From contig JAUFSD010000004.1 in NCBI GenBank assembly GCA_033030425.1, positions 1,488,001 to 1,552,000 on the forward strand: a stretch of 64,000 bases of DNA, written 5' to 3'. Origin of the DNA: Verpa conica. Taxonomy: Eukaryota; Ascomycota; Pezizomycetes; Pezizales; Morchellaceae. The notes under the pieces were generated by a model that saw only the letters and a program-made list of their open reading frames with translations, was not told the origin of the DNA and searched no databases. The first letter of the stretch is position 1; each line of letters opens with the position of its first letter. The position numbers and the translations under genes are program-made. Below, piece after piece: positions 9,578 through 21,468 of this stretch.

Positions 9578-12249
9578 ATGTATCAGCGTCTTTCGCCGTT
9601 CTTGCGACAACAGTACCTACGACAATCCGTCTACAGCAGGTGTAGTCCTAAGGCGACGAGAGCCTTGCACAGCGATAACTTTAAGAGACCCCCAGCGAAT
9701 CCACCCAATCAATCCCCGCAATTCCAAGCGGGGCAAAAATTATCTTGTGGTAATACTGGAAATCAAAATGTACTCACACAAAGGAATACTCTAAGGCTAC
9801 GCCTTAACACGTGCTCTAGCGCAATAATATGGAAAAGGATGACAGCTACGGTTGGGTTTAATAAGACTGGGTATATCGATATGGACCCAAATGAAAGGCT
9901 ACTATTCTTCGATAGTCTGTTTGTCTCTACCCCTAGCATAATGTATCAATGCTAATTAGAGCACGTAGATATATTCCCTCTAAAGACCGCTGCCTTCGAC
10001 CTCCGCTACCTCGTTACCCGCCTTGACAAGATCTCCTTCGAGTCACGTATCAGAAACTACATCCCACCCGAACTCACCTCTCCAGAAAGCCCTCTCACTT
10101 TTCGAATCACTTCCATCATCCCACGGGTGAAGGATGGCGGTGCGTTTGTTAAATACGTATCCTCATCTCCTCTGGAAGCCGAACAGGCGATATCGCAATA
10201 CTTAAAAGATAAGCGGATAAAACCCTGGTACTCACCATTTCGGCGTGTTAAGGCTTTTTCGGTGCATGGAAAGCCATGGCTAGAGGACCTACGCATGTTC
10301 CCGAGCACTAAGCTCAGGGTTGAGTTCGTCGGGAGTGATGGTGTTCTTTCCCAAGAACAACTTTACGCGTTTTTCAGACGCTATGGTAATATCATCGAAA
10401 TCACTCCACAGCCTCCGGCATCAAAAGATCTTCCCCACTATGCAATGATTCAATACTCCACTATTCGCTCTGCTACTGCAGCCCGAAACTGCCTGCATGG
10501 CTCAATAGCCCAGGAGCTCCAAACAATCACCGGCAAGGAGCTCGCAGTAACTATGCGAATTTTTTATGAGCGAACAATGAAGGTCCACTGGATCCGCGAC
10601 TGGATTTTCTCCCACCCGCGTATTGTCATCCCTATCGTTACCGCGATCCTAGCAGCAATAACAGTCGCCATCTTTGACCCTGTTAGGACCTGGTTTGTTG
10701 AGGCAAGAATCACTCGCTCTCTCCACTTTACGGAGTCGCCGTACTGGGCGTGGCTGAAGAAGTACACAATTGGCCAACTACCAATCGGCCTCAGACGCGG
10801 TAGGATGAACGATCTCTGGGCTGTCTGGGATGAGCGTAAAGAATCCGCCGAGCAACTCCAAGCGTGGCTGCGTGAAACCGTTGAAACTTTTATCGTTGTT
10901 CAGGGCCCTCGCGGATCCGGCAAGAAAGATCTAGTCATTGACACAGTCCTCAAGGGTCGTAAAAACGTACTCGTGATCGACTGTGAACCGATAGATGAGG
11001 CACATGGGGATAGTGCTACTATTGCTGCTGCAGCCGCAGAGGTTGGATATCGTCCGGTATTTTCGTGGCTGAACACGATCAGTAGTCTTCTTGATCTTGC
11101 AGCGCAAGGGACACTTGGGAGCTCTGCGGGGTTTAGTCAGACGCTGGAGACACAGTTCACTAAGATTCTGCAAAATACAGCGACAGCTCTGAAGAGGATT
11201 GCATTGAAGGAGAAGGGGAACTCAGACAAAGATATAGGGCTGAGTGATGATGAATACCTCAGTACGCATCCAGAGAATCGGCCAGTTGTTGTTATTGATA
11301 ACTTCTTGCATATGGAGGGAAATAGCATCATATACGAGAAACTTGCTGATTGGTACTAATTCCCCTCCTCAATCCACAAATTGATTTCCTAACGATATAC
11401 AAATATAGGGCTGCGCTCCTCGTCTCTGCTAATGTTGCGCATGTAATATTTCTAACAAACGACACCTCCTTCTCTAAATCCTTGGCCAAGTCCCTCCCTG
11501 ACCGGGTCTTCCGCTCAATCCTCCTTGGCGACGCAGCTCCTGAATCTGCAAAACGGTTTGTGCTGAGGCACATCAACGATGAGCTATCAGGGGCATCCAA
11601 TGAGAAATCCCTGTCCGAACTTGACAGTTCCATCCAGGCTCTCGGTGGTCGGTTAACGGACCTTGAGAGTCTTGCTAGGAGAATCAAAACTGGAGAAACT
11701 CCGAAGAAGGCTGTCCAGGAAATCATTGAAACTTCTGCATCTGAGATCTTGAAACTCTATTTTTTGGAAGAGGGAAGCCGAAAGAAGAGAAACTGGTCAT
11801 CGTCTCAAGCATGGTATCTCGTCAAGGCTCTTGCCTCCCAAGGAGAGGTCCCGTTTAATCAGGTGGTTATTCACGATTTGTTCCGCATGGACGAGGAACC
11901 TATCCAGAGTCTTGAACAGGCAGAGATGATCCAGATCGTTACAAACAATGGGCGGCCGTACTCTATTAGACCAGGGAGACCAGTCTACCAAGCTGCGTTT
12001 CAGAGGTTGCTGGATGATAAAGTATTGACCGCGAAAATGGACCTAGTTAGTTTCAAGACAATTATTAAAGGTGAAGATGCAATTATAGAGAAGGCTGAAA
12101 AGGAACTGGAGATGTTGGCGACGCTGCCTAAACAGCCGAAAGGGAGGGCGGAGTATTTGCTTGAAAAGGTGGCAGTGGCGCAGAAGAAGGTCATGGATGC
12201 TGAGAAGGCGATTTTGGGACTGAAGAAATGTTTGAAGACTGATTACTAG
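9578..12249 (+). CDS. YME2: Mitochondrial inner-membrane protein YME2 (escape protein 2, RNA12 family)
   Basis: Exons 9578-9914, 9960-11352 and 11409-12249 code 856 aa. Introns are 45 and 56 nt; the second ends TATAG after a CTAAC branch. The N-terminus is rich in Arg and Ser with almost no acidic residues, as in a mitochondrial presequence. Next come the conserved KTGYID...LLFFD and FPLKTAAFDLRYLVTR motifs and an RRM-like domain (about residues 180-300). A membrane helix (IVIPIVTAILAAITVAIF) follows, then a P-loop ATPase-like C-terminal part with GPRGSGKKDLV and PVVVIDNF. YME2 sits in the inner membrane and affects mitochondrial nucleoid structure and DNA escape. The ATG at 9578 was chosen because it opens the presequence-like frame; a start at 9530 lies in another frame. 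The gene converges on ADE8. Confidence 0.94.
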
Positions 12250-12396
12250 TAGGTGGTAGCCGATATAGTGGAGGTGATATTTTGATCATTGATAGCGAGC
12301 GGAGATCATTGATAGTGGATACCCTAGAACATGTAAAATTTACTTATAGCAAAGAACTCCCAACTTTTTCTAAAGCACATGTACATAATATACATT

Positions 12397-13083
12397 TTAT
12401 ACCCTATTTCCATCTCTCAATCTGGTTGCCTCCCTCCGCTCCATTTGCTTCTCCAATGCTATCCTTGTCCCATTGACAATCTCTACATGCTCAATTTTGT
12501 GTATCCTTTGCTCGAGCTCCTCTAAGCTTTCACCAGGCACTAATTCTATCTCCCGCACGATAATTGGATCTCCACGATCTACTGCTGCTATAACGTGATG
12601 TATCATTATCCCCGTCTTCTCAATCTCCCCCTTCTGAAACGCTTCATATGCCCTCTCAATCGCACCTGCCCCATCAAACTGTGTCGGAAGTGCCGGGTGA
12701 AGGTTTATAATCTCGACCTTCTCAGCCTCCAGTGGTTCCAGCGCTGTAGTTGAAAAGATATGCATCCATCCCGCACACACAACCATATCCGGACTTTCCT
12801 TCAGAATCAGCTGGGCAAGGTCCGCATCATAAGCTTTACGAGCCTCCTCAACGGTAGCATGACGCTTCTTGTATGGAACAAGATTATGATACGCCGTTGG
12901 AATACCAGCGTTAGCGGCGCGAGTGAGTCCGTAGGCGGCTTTCTTATTCGAGATTACGCGAACGATACTGCCGGGGAGTGCGGGAGGGGATGAAGTAGTC
13001 GCGTCGATGAGGGCTTGGAGATTGGAGCCATTGCCGGAGATTAGAACAACGAGACGAGGGGAGTATGATGTGCTGTTTTCCAT
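12397..13083 (-). CDS. ADE8: Phosphoribosylglycinamide formyltransferase (GART)
   Basis: This intronless gene codes 228 aa, close to the usual size of monofunctional GART. The enzyme transfers a formyl group from 10-formyl-tetrahydrofolate to GAR, the third step of de novo purine synthesis. The phosphate-binding start LISGNGSNLQALID (residues 14-27) is present. So are the catalytic NLHPALP segment (Asn127, His129) and HHVIAAVDRGDPI with the Asp equivalent to E. coli Asp144. The C-terminal helix is normal, so the enzyme appears intact. The stop is 147 bp from the YME2 stop (tail to tail). Confidence 0.97.
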   Translation of the reverse strand: MENSTSYSPRLVVLISGNGSNLQALIDATTSSPPALPGSIVRVISNKKAAYGLTRAANAGIPTAYHNLVPYKKRHATVEEARKAYDADLAQLILKESPDMVVCAGWMHIFSTTALEPLEAEKVEIINLHPALPTQFDGAGAIERAYEAFQKGEIEKTGIMIHHVIAAVDRGDPIIVREIELVPGESLEELEQRIHKIEHVEIVNGTRIALEKQMERREATRLRDGNRV

Positions 13084-13908
13084 TGTGGAAGTCTTCTATA
13101 TTGGAGATTGAAGTTTTTGGATGGTGGGGTGGAGGGGTGGTGGGGTAGTGGGGGGGGGGATTATGCCCCGCATTGGAAGTCTTTTTTTTTTTTTTTTTTA
13201 GTGGATTGACCCCCACATACCCGTATGCATGCGTAGTGGAATGCATTTGCTAGTGAGTGACACCATCCAGCTAAATATTGTATCACTGCAAGATTTATAT
13301 CTACTACTCGCCCACATACTTCAAATACAGCACACTTAGTACTGTCTAGTGTTCGTCTTGGGGCGGTTTGGAGCGGTTCCGAAACTCATGGAACCGCCCC
13401 GGCCCGGGTTCGGGGCATAATTTTCAGTGAAGGAACCGCCTCAACGGGGGGATAACTACCGGGGCACCTTTGGGCCCCTGTAAGTTAATTAAGTTAAAAC
13501 TCAGTTAATGGGGGATTTTCAAAGAGCAAACCCGACCCGGTCGGGATTGGGGTGGTTCGGGACAGTTTCTTGGCGCGGGTTACAACCAAGTCCGCACACC
13601 AAAGAGCGAGGCACTCGTTACTACCAATATATACTTGGGGGAAAAGACAAACTACAAGAGTTTCGGAGGCGAAAACCAGGAATTTTAGGAATGAGGCTAG
13701 AACACGATAATTAAGACGTATTAGTTGGGGGGTTGGGTATATTGTGTGAGTACGTTACTCTTTTTGTATAGAGACTCCATTGGAATCCATACCCAAAGTG
13801 ACAGATTCTATTTTTCAGCAAATACATGAACTATAAAATCATCTATTCCTCTCCTTGACCTCCCTCATCTTCTCCGTCCCCCCTCAGAGTACTCTCTCTA
13901 GCTCTTCC

Positions 13909-14160
13909 TCCTTACTTTTTCTCCGGGGATCGCCACCAACACCTCATATTCTTTCTACGCCTTGACCAACTCCTCCCCACGCAATCCCCCCTCACCGGTA
14001 ATCTGTATAACCTTCTCGAACGCCATGGCAGGTGTGTCGGGAAAGTAAGTACGGAAAGTCTCACATTCCAGCACACCTCCCCTCGGCGCGGTAGGCCTAT
14101 AGTAGGGTTAGGGTTTTCAATTGCGGGCTTGAGAAGATGGGAGATAACTGTAAAGAATGA
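13909..14160 (-). pseudogene. Fragment of an unrecognised protein gene
   Basis: On the minus strand a frame reads protein-like sequence (VLECETFRTYFPDTPAMAFE, then a second segment KEYEVLVAIPGEK after a TAG stop at about 13955). An upstream part in another frame is VISHLLKPAIENPNP. Two stops or shifts within 250 bp suggest a relic. I do not recognise the family. It could also be chance. Confidence 0.3.
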
Positions 14161-15547
14161 CATAGACAGTGGCCTTTTTGTTTGAAATATAGAGACAGAC
14201 AGAGAGAGTAAAAAGACGTCCAGAGTGAAGGTTATATAAAGCTTCACAGTGAGTTGCATCTGCAGGGATCGTGACAGCTACCCGGTGTGCCTTGCATATC
14301 TCCGCCTTGGCTGCAAGGAACACAACCTTAAAGGAATGGCAATGAAAGAAACAGGTACTATGTTGTGACACAAAATATATGTTGATATGAAAAGCCTTGT
14401 ATGATTCCAGCACAGTATACGATGTCACTCCTACTAAGACATGTCATCTAAATCTTTGGCCAACTAGTTATATCAACGGCAGTAGACTGTATGAGCCCAC
14501 GCACATTCTATAAAATAACTGTTTATTCATATATGTTATTACAGTGTAATAAAAGTACTCAGGTGCGTGTGGTGTAGAACCCATGTCAACCAGCATTATC
14601 AATTAAACGGGAAATAAAATTAGAAAAGTAGTAGCCAAACTATTGTATCCATTTCTTATGCTTCCATATATTGCGGTGTTATCCGGCAGGCAGTTACGTT
14701 ACATATAGCCACCAATGATTCAAACATGTATTAAATCCTCGATTTAGTACGTTTCTGGGGCGACCTCTCGTAGACTGCTGTTACTATTATACAGCAGGCC
14801 GTCTCTAGTACCGTGTTTTTACTGTTACATTCCCATCCTCTAGGTTTATTTATGGGGGATATCACTATTGTATGGGTTCTCTAGGTCCCAATACGAGATT
14901 TTGGTTCCATAAATTCATCTCCTGACCATCTCCATCAGCAAAAAAAAATACTATATAAGAGGGTTAAGAGTCTCTCGACAATATGATAAAATAGTAGTCA
15001 CATAATATTGAGTGGTGTAGCCAGCCTTTTTGAAGTTCTCCGGATCCCAAAATTCTTCAAAATAATCCCCGAGCAGTCAAAAATCCACTTTTGACCTACT
15101 CCGATTGGTCAACTTCCAGTATTGGCAACCCCACCATGGGAAAGAGTTGGGGTTGATCTCTGTAGACCTTCAAACAGCTGCGTCGTGGGTCTTCTCGAGG
15201 CCTATCCGAGACGTCGCTTTTGGCCTTTAGATTGAGCCACAAATGACACTGGTTATAGCTGTCCGATTTTGACCTTGACCGATGGCACTGTTTCTTACGG
15301 AATGAGATTTTGTAACGTTGCATTTAGATATGCATATTTCTCTATATATAGACACCAAGGTTAACTCTTTTGATGTCCTATGCCCCTCCTTGTGTATAGC
15401 AGCGGGTCCTAATGCTATAACCACCTTTGGCTAAGCCGTGATCGAACAATCTTTCTAGCTATCGGCGATTACCCTGTCACTCGTTATATATAAGTTAAAT
15501 TTCCTGACCCGCCGTTAAAACTCGGACATCCACTTTACACAGACCCG

Positions 15548-15840
15548 ATGAACCACCTCCGCAAACAACGACTCCAGGCCGCGCGGTTTCAATGTGAGAG
15601 CATTGCTGACCAACTGTATCCCCTCAATGCCTAAATGTCAGAGCGAATCCAGACGTACGTCCGGTAGAACCTCTCGAGCTTCAAGGACAACTGGGTCTCT
15701 ATGAGTTACTTAGACCCCGAAGAGCTACAGAGTACCTACGATATTATGCGACATGAGAATTTCGAGCTGCAGAGTCAGAGGATGGAAATAAGTGGGAAAT
15801 GTTTGAAGCCAGCCAGTCAAATATTTTTGCTGGTGAGAAA
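15548..15840 (+). pseudogene. Possible gene relic with in-frame stops
   Basis: Starting at the ATG at 15548, one frame reads charged, helix-like protein (MNHLRKQRLQAARFQCESI, then SMSYLDPEELQSTYDIM) across two stops, TAA at about 15632 and TAG at about 15665. Ignoring these, the frame stays open to about 15840. Stops such as CGG-TAG-AAC could be C-to-T decay of CAG codons. No family is recognised and no introns are evident. Confidence 0.3.
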
Positions 15841-17414
15841 CCATTGTTCCTTCAATAGATAGTCTACTGAGAAACTTAGGCCACCAGAGAACGGCACAGT
15901 CTATTCAGAAACATTCCCCGATAGACCGGTCCGCCAGAGAACGTTCCTGGACAAGCGGTGTTCCCTTAATTGATTAGAATAATTCAATATCGGTATCACG
16001 AATCGTCACTCGACTTGACCAACCAAGGTGGTACTCGAGCATATTACGTTTGAGAGAGTAGTGATGGAACTGGGCGGACTTTGTACGGCTTGCCGCATCA
16101 CTGGAAAAATTTTCAATAACTCTTTAAGGTGGGTTGTTGGAGGAATTCTTCTAGAGGTTATAGGTGAAGTGGCGCTCCTATAAGTGGGGACCCTGTTGGC
16201 AGGATCCGGACTCACTCTGGCTGAGCAGGTGGGCACCCCGACCAAGTTCCATATCTCATCTAACCAAGCCTTCATCTATTAGATGTAAATTATGGGGTTT
16301 TATGGGGAGTCCGTGCACCTCAACCGGATCCTTATGGCATTTCTCTGTCCCCCCGAATGAATGAATGAGGTGGAGGGGAAGATGTAATTTCTTTTTGAGG
16401 GGTTCCTAACCCTAGTAGTTAGAGCCTCACAGGGCCGCAATGCGGAAACGTTTGTCTTATTGTACTTTACACACTATTATTTCATCAAGGACGTTATTAA
16501 GGGTAGGTTTATATTTTTCAAAGGCTGGCTAAGTGTGGCAAGACCATCTGTCTTTGGATGTACTATACATAGCTTCATACGTTTAGCGCTAGTACAGTCG
16601 CACCCCACTTGCTACCTCAGACATCGTACTGCTAAGCTGCAGGTCTCTACAACCAGAGTAAATCTACCACCGTGTAATAAGGGAACTAAGGTAATTAGAC
16701 CCTTGCGTATATTCGGATAATATTTATGGTCTCAGATCTCCCCAGATTGGCAGTCAGCTGGCCAAAATCTAATTAGGAATGTAGTTCGACAATCTACGAT
16801 ATATTTAGATTATCTGAAAAAGCCTATAGATTATCCTCTGACACTCTAACTAATATGGTTGAATTTGTCTCCGTGGTTCTCTGTTAAATCATTTCTAGTT
16901 AACAAGCCCTAGTTATCCCCAGAATATACAAGCTTAGCGCATATTCGATCAACAGGTATAGTGGACCTTAATTCAACTAAGGTTAACATGGATTCTTATA
17001 GTAGTTTTAGCTAAGATTTATGCTATTGGCCTTCCACCCATCAAGTACCTAAGAATTTTTATCATAAAGAGCATACGCATTATCAGAATCTCACCCAAAA
17101 AGGAACACCCTATCCCATTCCCTAACCTTTTCAAACATACATACTTTAGAAGCAAAAAAAATATTCGCAAAAAGACAAAATAAAGAGAAAAATTCCATGA
17201 CTGTTGTTACACAACGCTCGGTCGAACCACTAACCAATCCCTGCGTTTACGTCATAACCATCATCAGTACCACCTAGGGCATTGGTATTTGACTAAGTTG
17301 CTAATCCCCCCTCTTTACATCTCCCATTTTCTCATTTTTTAATCCAGTGGATATAGATAAGCTAGCCGTCTTTCCTAACCTATCCTCGGGAACACTCCGC
17401 GAAAGTGGAACTCT

Positions 17415-18178
17415 CTACAAGGAGAGATTATAAGTATAATCCTCTTCGATGTTTTGAGATAGCCAGAGTACGATACAGCTATACCGCAGTTTAGTTAGTT
17501 TAGAACGTCAATCTTCCAAAGATACCAAGTGCCAAGCGAACCTAAGCATGATGAGCGAGTTTGCAGCGACGTTTGCCACACCAAAGTAGAGCGTCGGGAA
17601 CGGATATTCTGGAACAATATATTTCAAGATCAAGAAACACTACACCAACCAAGTCAGCAAGCGATAACCCCACATACACAGTACGGCATGCCCAGAACTT
17701 ACCACTGACCCAGCCAGACCACCAGCAAGCAGAGCAAATCCCATGAACAGTACCAACTTAGCCTTCCACGCTACACCACCGCCGTTGTACGAGAAGCTAT
17801 CAGCAATCAAGCGGGATTTTTCAATCGAGTTGATACTTTAAACAAAGCGACATTAGCGAAACTCTCTCTGACCTCAAGCCGAGCGTGGTGGGGGGGGGGT
17901 ACATACACGAGCATTCCCAAAATACTACAGATCAGCGGGATCCATTCCGGGAACTTGATGTGGACAAAGCCTGCATTCGCGACCTTGCTGTAAACAGAGG
18001 CATCGATAAAGAACCAGAATCCTAAGGAGAACTATCGATACAGACGTCAGCACGAAAGCTCGGCAAGCCGGGGTAGCAGGGCTGAACCAACAAGAGCTCC
18101 GGAGGTATAGACGCCGGCTGTCCTACAGGCTGCCGACGAGGGAAGCTTAGGTAGCGGGATGCGAAAGAGGCCAGACAT
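17415..18178 (-). CDS. VPS68: Vacuolar protein sorting protein VPS68 (TMEM50/UPF0220 family)
   Basis: Exons on the minus strand are 18088-18178, 17907-18021, 17703-17835, 17542-17639 and 17415-17478, coding 166 aa. The four introns are 66, 71, 63 and 63 nt; intron 2 contains a C-run. Family hallmarks are GFWFFIDASVYSK, FPEWIPLICSILGML, the signature NSIEKSRLIADSFSYNGGGV, FALLAGGLAGS and ANVAANSLIMLSCIVLW. The protein should have four membrane helices. Yeast Vps68 acts with Vps55 in sorting from late endosome to vacuole and with ESCRT function. The donor chosen for intron 1 leaves the GAL-to-GFW junction one or two residues shorter than in relatives, so that boundary is slightly uncertain. Structured element copy B lies 215 bp upstream of the start codon. 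Confidence 0.93.
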
Positions 18179-18392
18179 AGTTGTATGATTTATTCGAAAA
18201 AGACAAAGAATCGAGTGGTGGTAGATAGCGAGAGGTTGTATAATCGTGCTGATTCCTGATGTTGGTGCTGGAGATGAACCGGTGCCGCCGCGTCGTCGTG
18301 ACCCTTGGTTCGGCACCGGATGACAACGCCATTGTTAAACTTGGGCCCTAACCCTTAACTGATCTCCGTCCCCCACTCAGCCCCCCCAAAAA

Positions 18393-18708
18393 GCGGTCAA
18401 TTTTCTCCTTACCCCGCCAAGAAGTCTATCCCGCAGCGGCCAAATGCACTCTTGGCAGCCCGTTCCCTTTTACTTTAAATACCCCACTACCCCCCTCTTC
18501 TACTGATTCTTTCCTTGGGGTCTCCCAAGACTACCAAACCCTCCCCCGCTCCTTCTCATTATTTCTGGTTACAGGAAGCGATTTAGTTCGCTTCTTGTAA
18601 TCGGGGTATGGGAAAAGTGTCTTTTTTGTCTTATACAAAAAAGGGGGGGGGAATCGATACCTACGGTTGGAGCAATCCATGATTGTCTAACCGGATTAGG
18701 TTAGATTC
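18393..18708 (+). repeat. Dispersed structured element, copy B (possible ncRNA or non-autonomous element)
   Basis: Same layout as 4491-4822: GCGGTCAA and GCGGCCAA boxes, TTTAAATAC at 18474-18482, a C/T-rich tract, then hairpins. Hairpin 1 (18567-18602) is a 14-bp stem with two G-T wobbles. Compared with copy A, all five of its changed positions still pair, including a full G-C to A-T swap. Hairpin 2 is re-formed in a different register (18621-18643, CTTTTTTGT with ACAAAAAAG). Hairpin 3 (18685-18706) keeps eight pairs. The 28-nt core at 18655-18682 is identical to copy A. The copy sits in the upstream region of VPS68, which is transcribed away from it. Function unknown. Confidence 0.7.
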
Positions 18709-18905
18709 ATCAATCATCACTACTAGTTCATCACGTGAATATATTTGGTAGTCACTTAGCATCATTTAATATATTTCCGAAAAGAGAACCAGTCGTAGAA
18801 GTTGAATATATATGTAAATTAAACTAAGGGGAAAGAAATAGAGTAAATTTTATATTATTTCCCAGCCTAAGTGTGTTTATTGGAGCCGTCTTTTGATTGT
18901 GATGC

Positions 18906-18931
18906 TATCTATATGTGGAAGCACATATAGA
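18906..18931. repeat. Short perfect inverted repeat
   Basis: ATCTATATGTG and CACATATAGAT flank a 4-nt GAAG loop. A GAAG-capped hairpin would form, but its function is unknown. Confidence 0.7.
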
Positions 18932-19012
18932 TATCGAATTATCTCCTGCGATCTACTCCTAATTTCCCTAGCAGCAACTACGTATTTATAAAGGAAGTGT
19001 CTACCATACGTT

Positions 19013-19055
19013 TAAAACTTTACAATAGACTAAAACTTTACAATAGACTAAAACT
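19013..19055. repeat. 18-bp tandem repeat
   Basis: Two exact copies of TAAAACTTTACAATAGAC are followed by a partial third copy. Confidence 0.85.
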
Positions 19056-20304
19056 CTCTATAAGTTGAATTATAGGTGCTTGATGAGGCGGATACACTGC
19101 CGACTATAGTGAGGGTCCTAGCACTCTAACGAAGAATGTAGCATTAGAGACACCGGAACTCAGCACCCGGGATTAATTGCCACATGGACTCATTATACTA
19201 GTTAAGGTTAAGATTAATAATATAAGACCGCAGGGCTGGGATATAGTGGCTCATGATGTATCACTCGGTTGTCAGAACCACATGTCTTACGCACTGTTCC
19301 TAGAAATTTCGAAAGTTTCACCTCGGTCAAAATAATTGCCGGATTCCGGGTACTACATGTAATTCTACATGGGGGTTTTACTAAAGTCTGTAATCTACCC
19401 TACTAATGAATAACTCCATTTGTTATATCAATTTTACCTTACAAAAGTCCATAGGGTTAGCCTACTATAGGGGATTATTTTCTAGAAAGAACAGAAACAA
19501 ATGGATTATGCACGTTGCCTATACGATGAGACAAATACTATGGGCTAAAATATGTTTATCACGGAAGAATCCAGGACCCTTGCAAGTTGAAAACCGCGCT
19601 ACGCCGCCACGTCGCAACCATGGATAAGGAAGGAGCTCTAGTGCAAGGCACTTAGGGCAATTCCAATCGGATATCTCGGACTCTGGGGGATATTGTTTGC
19701 CGCCAAAACCCCACTTTGGGGCATTGTTGTGGTGAAAGGGGCTCAGCAACCTTGGTGTAGAGATCGGGTTAGGACCAGCTCAACAAGCATTTGGATATTT
19801 CCAAGCGAGAAATACATTGCAATGCTTAATTTTCATGTGCAGTAGAAGATGCCAAGATTTCAAAAGCGCTGTATGGGTCTATAAACAAGCTTTTTTACTT
19901 GGCCTCAGCCATGCTACTGCCTTGACTACTAACATTCTATCCAATGATATATGCTGCTGATATATAGTGGTATGACAAACCTAGGCTTAGAGTGTTTATA
20001 AAAAGATATCTACATGTAGTGTTACCATTCATTCCGATGAGGAGGGGCACCTTGTTATCGTCCATTCTCGCTTGAAGAGGTTAGCTGGCCCACTTTCATT
20101 CTGTGCAACCGGATCATTTGTGCCATGTACAGTGTGCAGGAGTCACAGCCCCCCCTTCTGTGATTGATACACTGGCAGTCCGTTTTATTTAAGAGGCACC
20201 GGTGTTGGCGTCTTTTTTTTCTTGATGAATTATCGCACGTCGTTACAATATTAGCCATCATATCTGTACATACGACATTCAGTATACACCGTTTCACTTC
20301 CAAT

Positions 20305-21468
20305 ATGGCAAAAAGACTATTCCTTGTCGGTGCTCTTGTACTAGGGGCTGTTGATAGATGCTATGCTGCGAACGCTACTGAAATCTCGTCTGATGGCTGC
20401 GTCGACAAATCCGGCTTCGAAACATGCATCGCGAATTCAGTCACTGCGGAGACTCTCTGTATAAAAGAAGCGAACGGCGTATCAGAAGCAATTATAGGCT
20501 GTGGACTGGGCCACCAGATCAATCAGATGAACTGCTACATGAGCTCTTGTTGGAATAAGGTTGGTTTTCTTGCTTGTATCTAATATCTATAAGCTAATCG
20601 AGTGCCTCTACTCTAGGTCTACTCATGTGAATACTCAATGCTCGCGGCCCAGTACACATCTATGCGAGATCTAGTCACACCCGAAAAGATTCCATTCTGG
20701 CCAGCACCCGATAACGCCCCTGGTGGCTGCTCTTGTAACATCGGGGAGGCTTATCTCAACGCTAGTCAGTTTATAATTCAGAGCATTGGTTGTTCGTCAT
20801 CTGGGTCGACCGGGCTCGCCGACGTATCGACTATTTTTGGTTGTACTTGCTGTTCATGGTCTGGAGCGCTTTCAGCGTAAGTATCCATTGCCTTGGCCTT
20901 TCACCTCGTAGCTTTTATAGAGTATAATTATGCCTAACACCCGAGATATAGTGTATATGATATCTGCCCACACAATGACCCCGCTGAACTTGACCTCGGC
21001 GAGTACTTTAGCTCACTCCGTTCATTTGAGAGTCAAGTTGGCATGGGCGAGTGCTCCACTGTTGTAAACAGCTCATGTGTTTCCAATTATGGCGTCGCGG
21101 AAGTCCCAGGAGGGACTTTCCAGAACCCTGATACAATTAGTTCTTTATTTGGAACCGAGCCTTTTTCTACGACTGGGGGAAGCCTGACTACCCCACCAGG
21201 AGGTGCAACGATGACGTGGTCCATCTTTAGCCAAGAGTTCACCGTTACGGCAGCGGCAGCAGTTAACGGGGGTACTTCTGGCGATACTTCAGATGTTGTA
21301 GTTACAACTACGAATTCCGCAGGACAGACGGTTACAAGCACTTCTAAGAGCACTGCTACAGGAACTGCGGCAAGTGGAGTGGGGAATTCCGCCGATAATC
21401 TATCGGGGAAGATTAATGTGGGGATGTGGGCCCCGGTTATGATTGGTACACTCTGGTTAGGACTATAG
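20305..21468 (+). CDS. Secreted Cys-rich protein, probably GPI-anchored
   Basis: Exons 20305-20559, 20617-20876 and 20952-21468 code 343 aa; introns are 57 and 75 nt with GTTGGT and GTAAGT donors. A signal peptide (MAKRLFLVGALVLGAVDRCYA) starts the protein. The first 230 residues hold many cysteines in a pattern seen in hypothetical fungal surface proteins (NCYMSSCWNKVYSCEY, GGCSCNIGEA, FGCTCCSW). A Ser/Thr-rich spacer follows. The C-terminus, GKINVGMWAPVMIGTLWLGL, is a hydrophobic GPI-attachment tail with small residues just before it. It is not a canonical eight-Cys CFEM domain. It probably sits at the plasma membrane or cell wall; role unknown. The ATG at 20305 was chosen because it starts the signal peptide; an upstream in-frame start would bury it. 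Confidence 0.77.

Larger units (their letters stand above)
13084..17414. other. Gene-poor region with relics
   Basis: About 4.3 kb holding the ADE8 upstream region, a 20-nt T-run at 13181-13200, a GC-rich island at about 13355-13475 with repeated GGCGGTT/AACCGCC words, and two possible gene relics listed separately. The rest is AT-rich with no supported gene. Confidence 0.5.
18709..20304. other. AT-rich intergenic region
   Basis: No supported gene. It contains an 11-bp perfect inverted repeat at about 18906-18931 and an 18-bp tandem repeat at 19013-19055. The last 200 bp are the presumed promoter of the gene at 20305. Confidence 0.5.

Noticed and set aside
9298..9645. 115-aa ORF overlapping the YME2 start
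   Set aside because: A different frame from YME2 with no motif; the signal-peptide-like part is probably chance. The presequence frame at 9578 joins the conserved YME2 exons.
14104..14115. Telomere-like TAGGGTTAGGGTT word
   Set aside because: Only two units occur, far from any array. It is not a telomere or a clear interstitial telomeric repeat.
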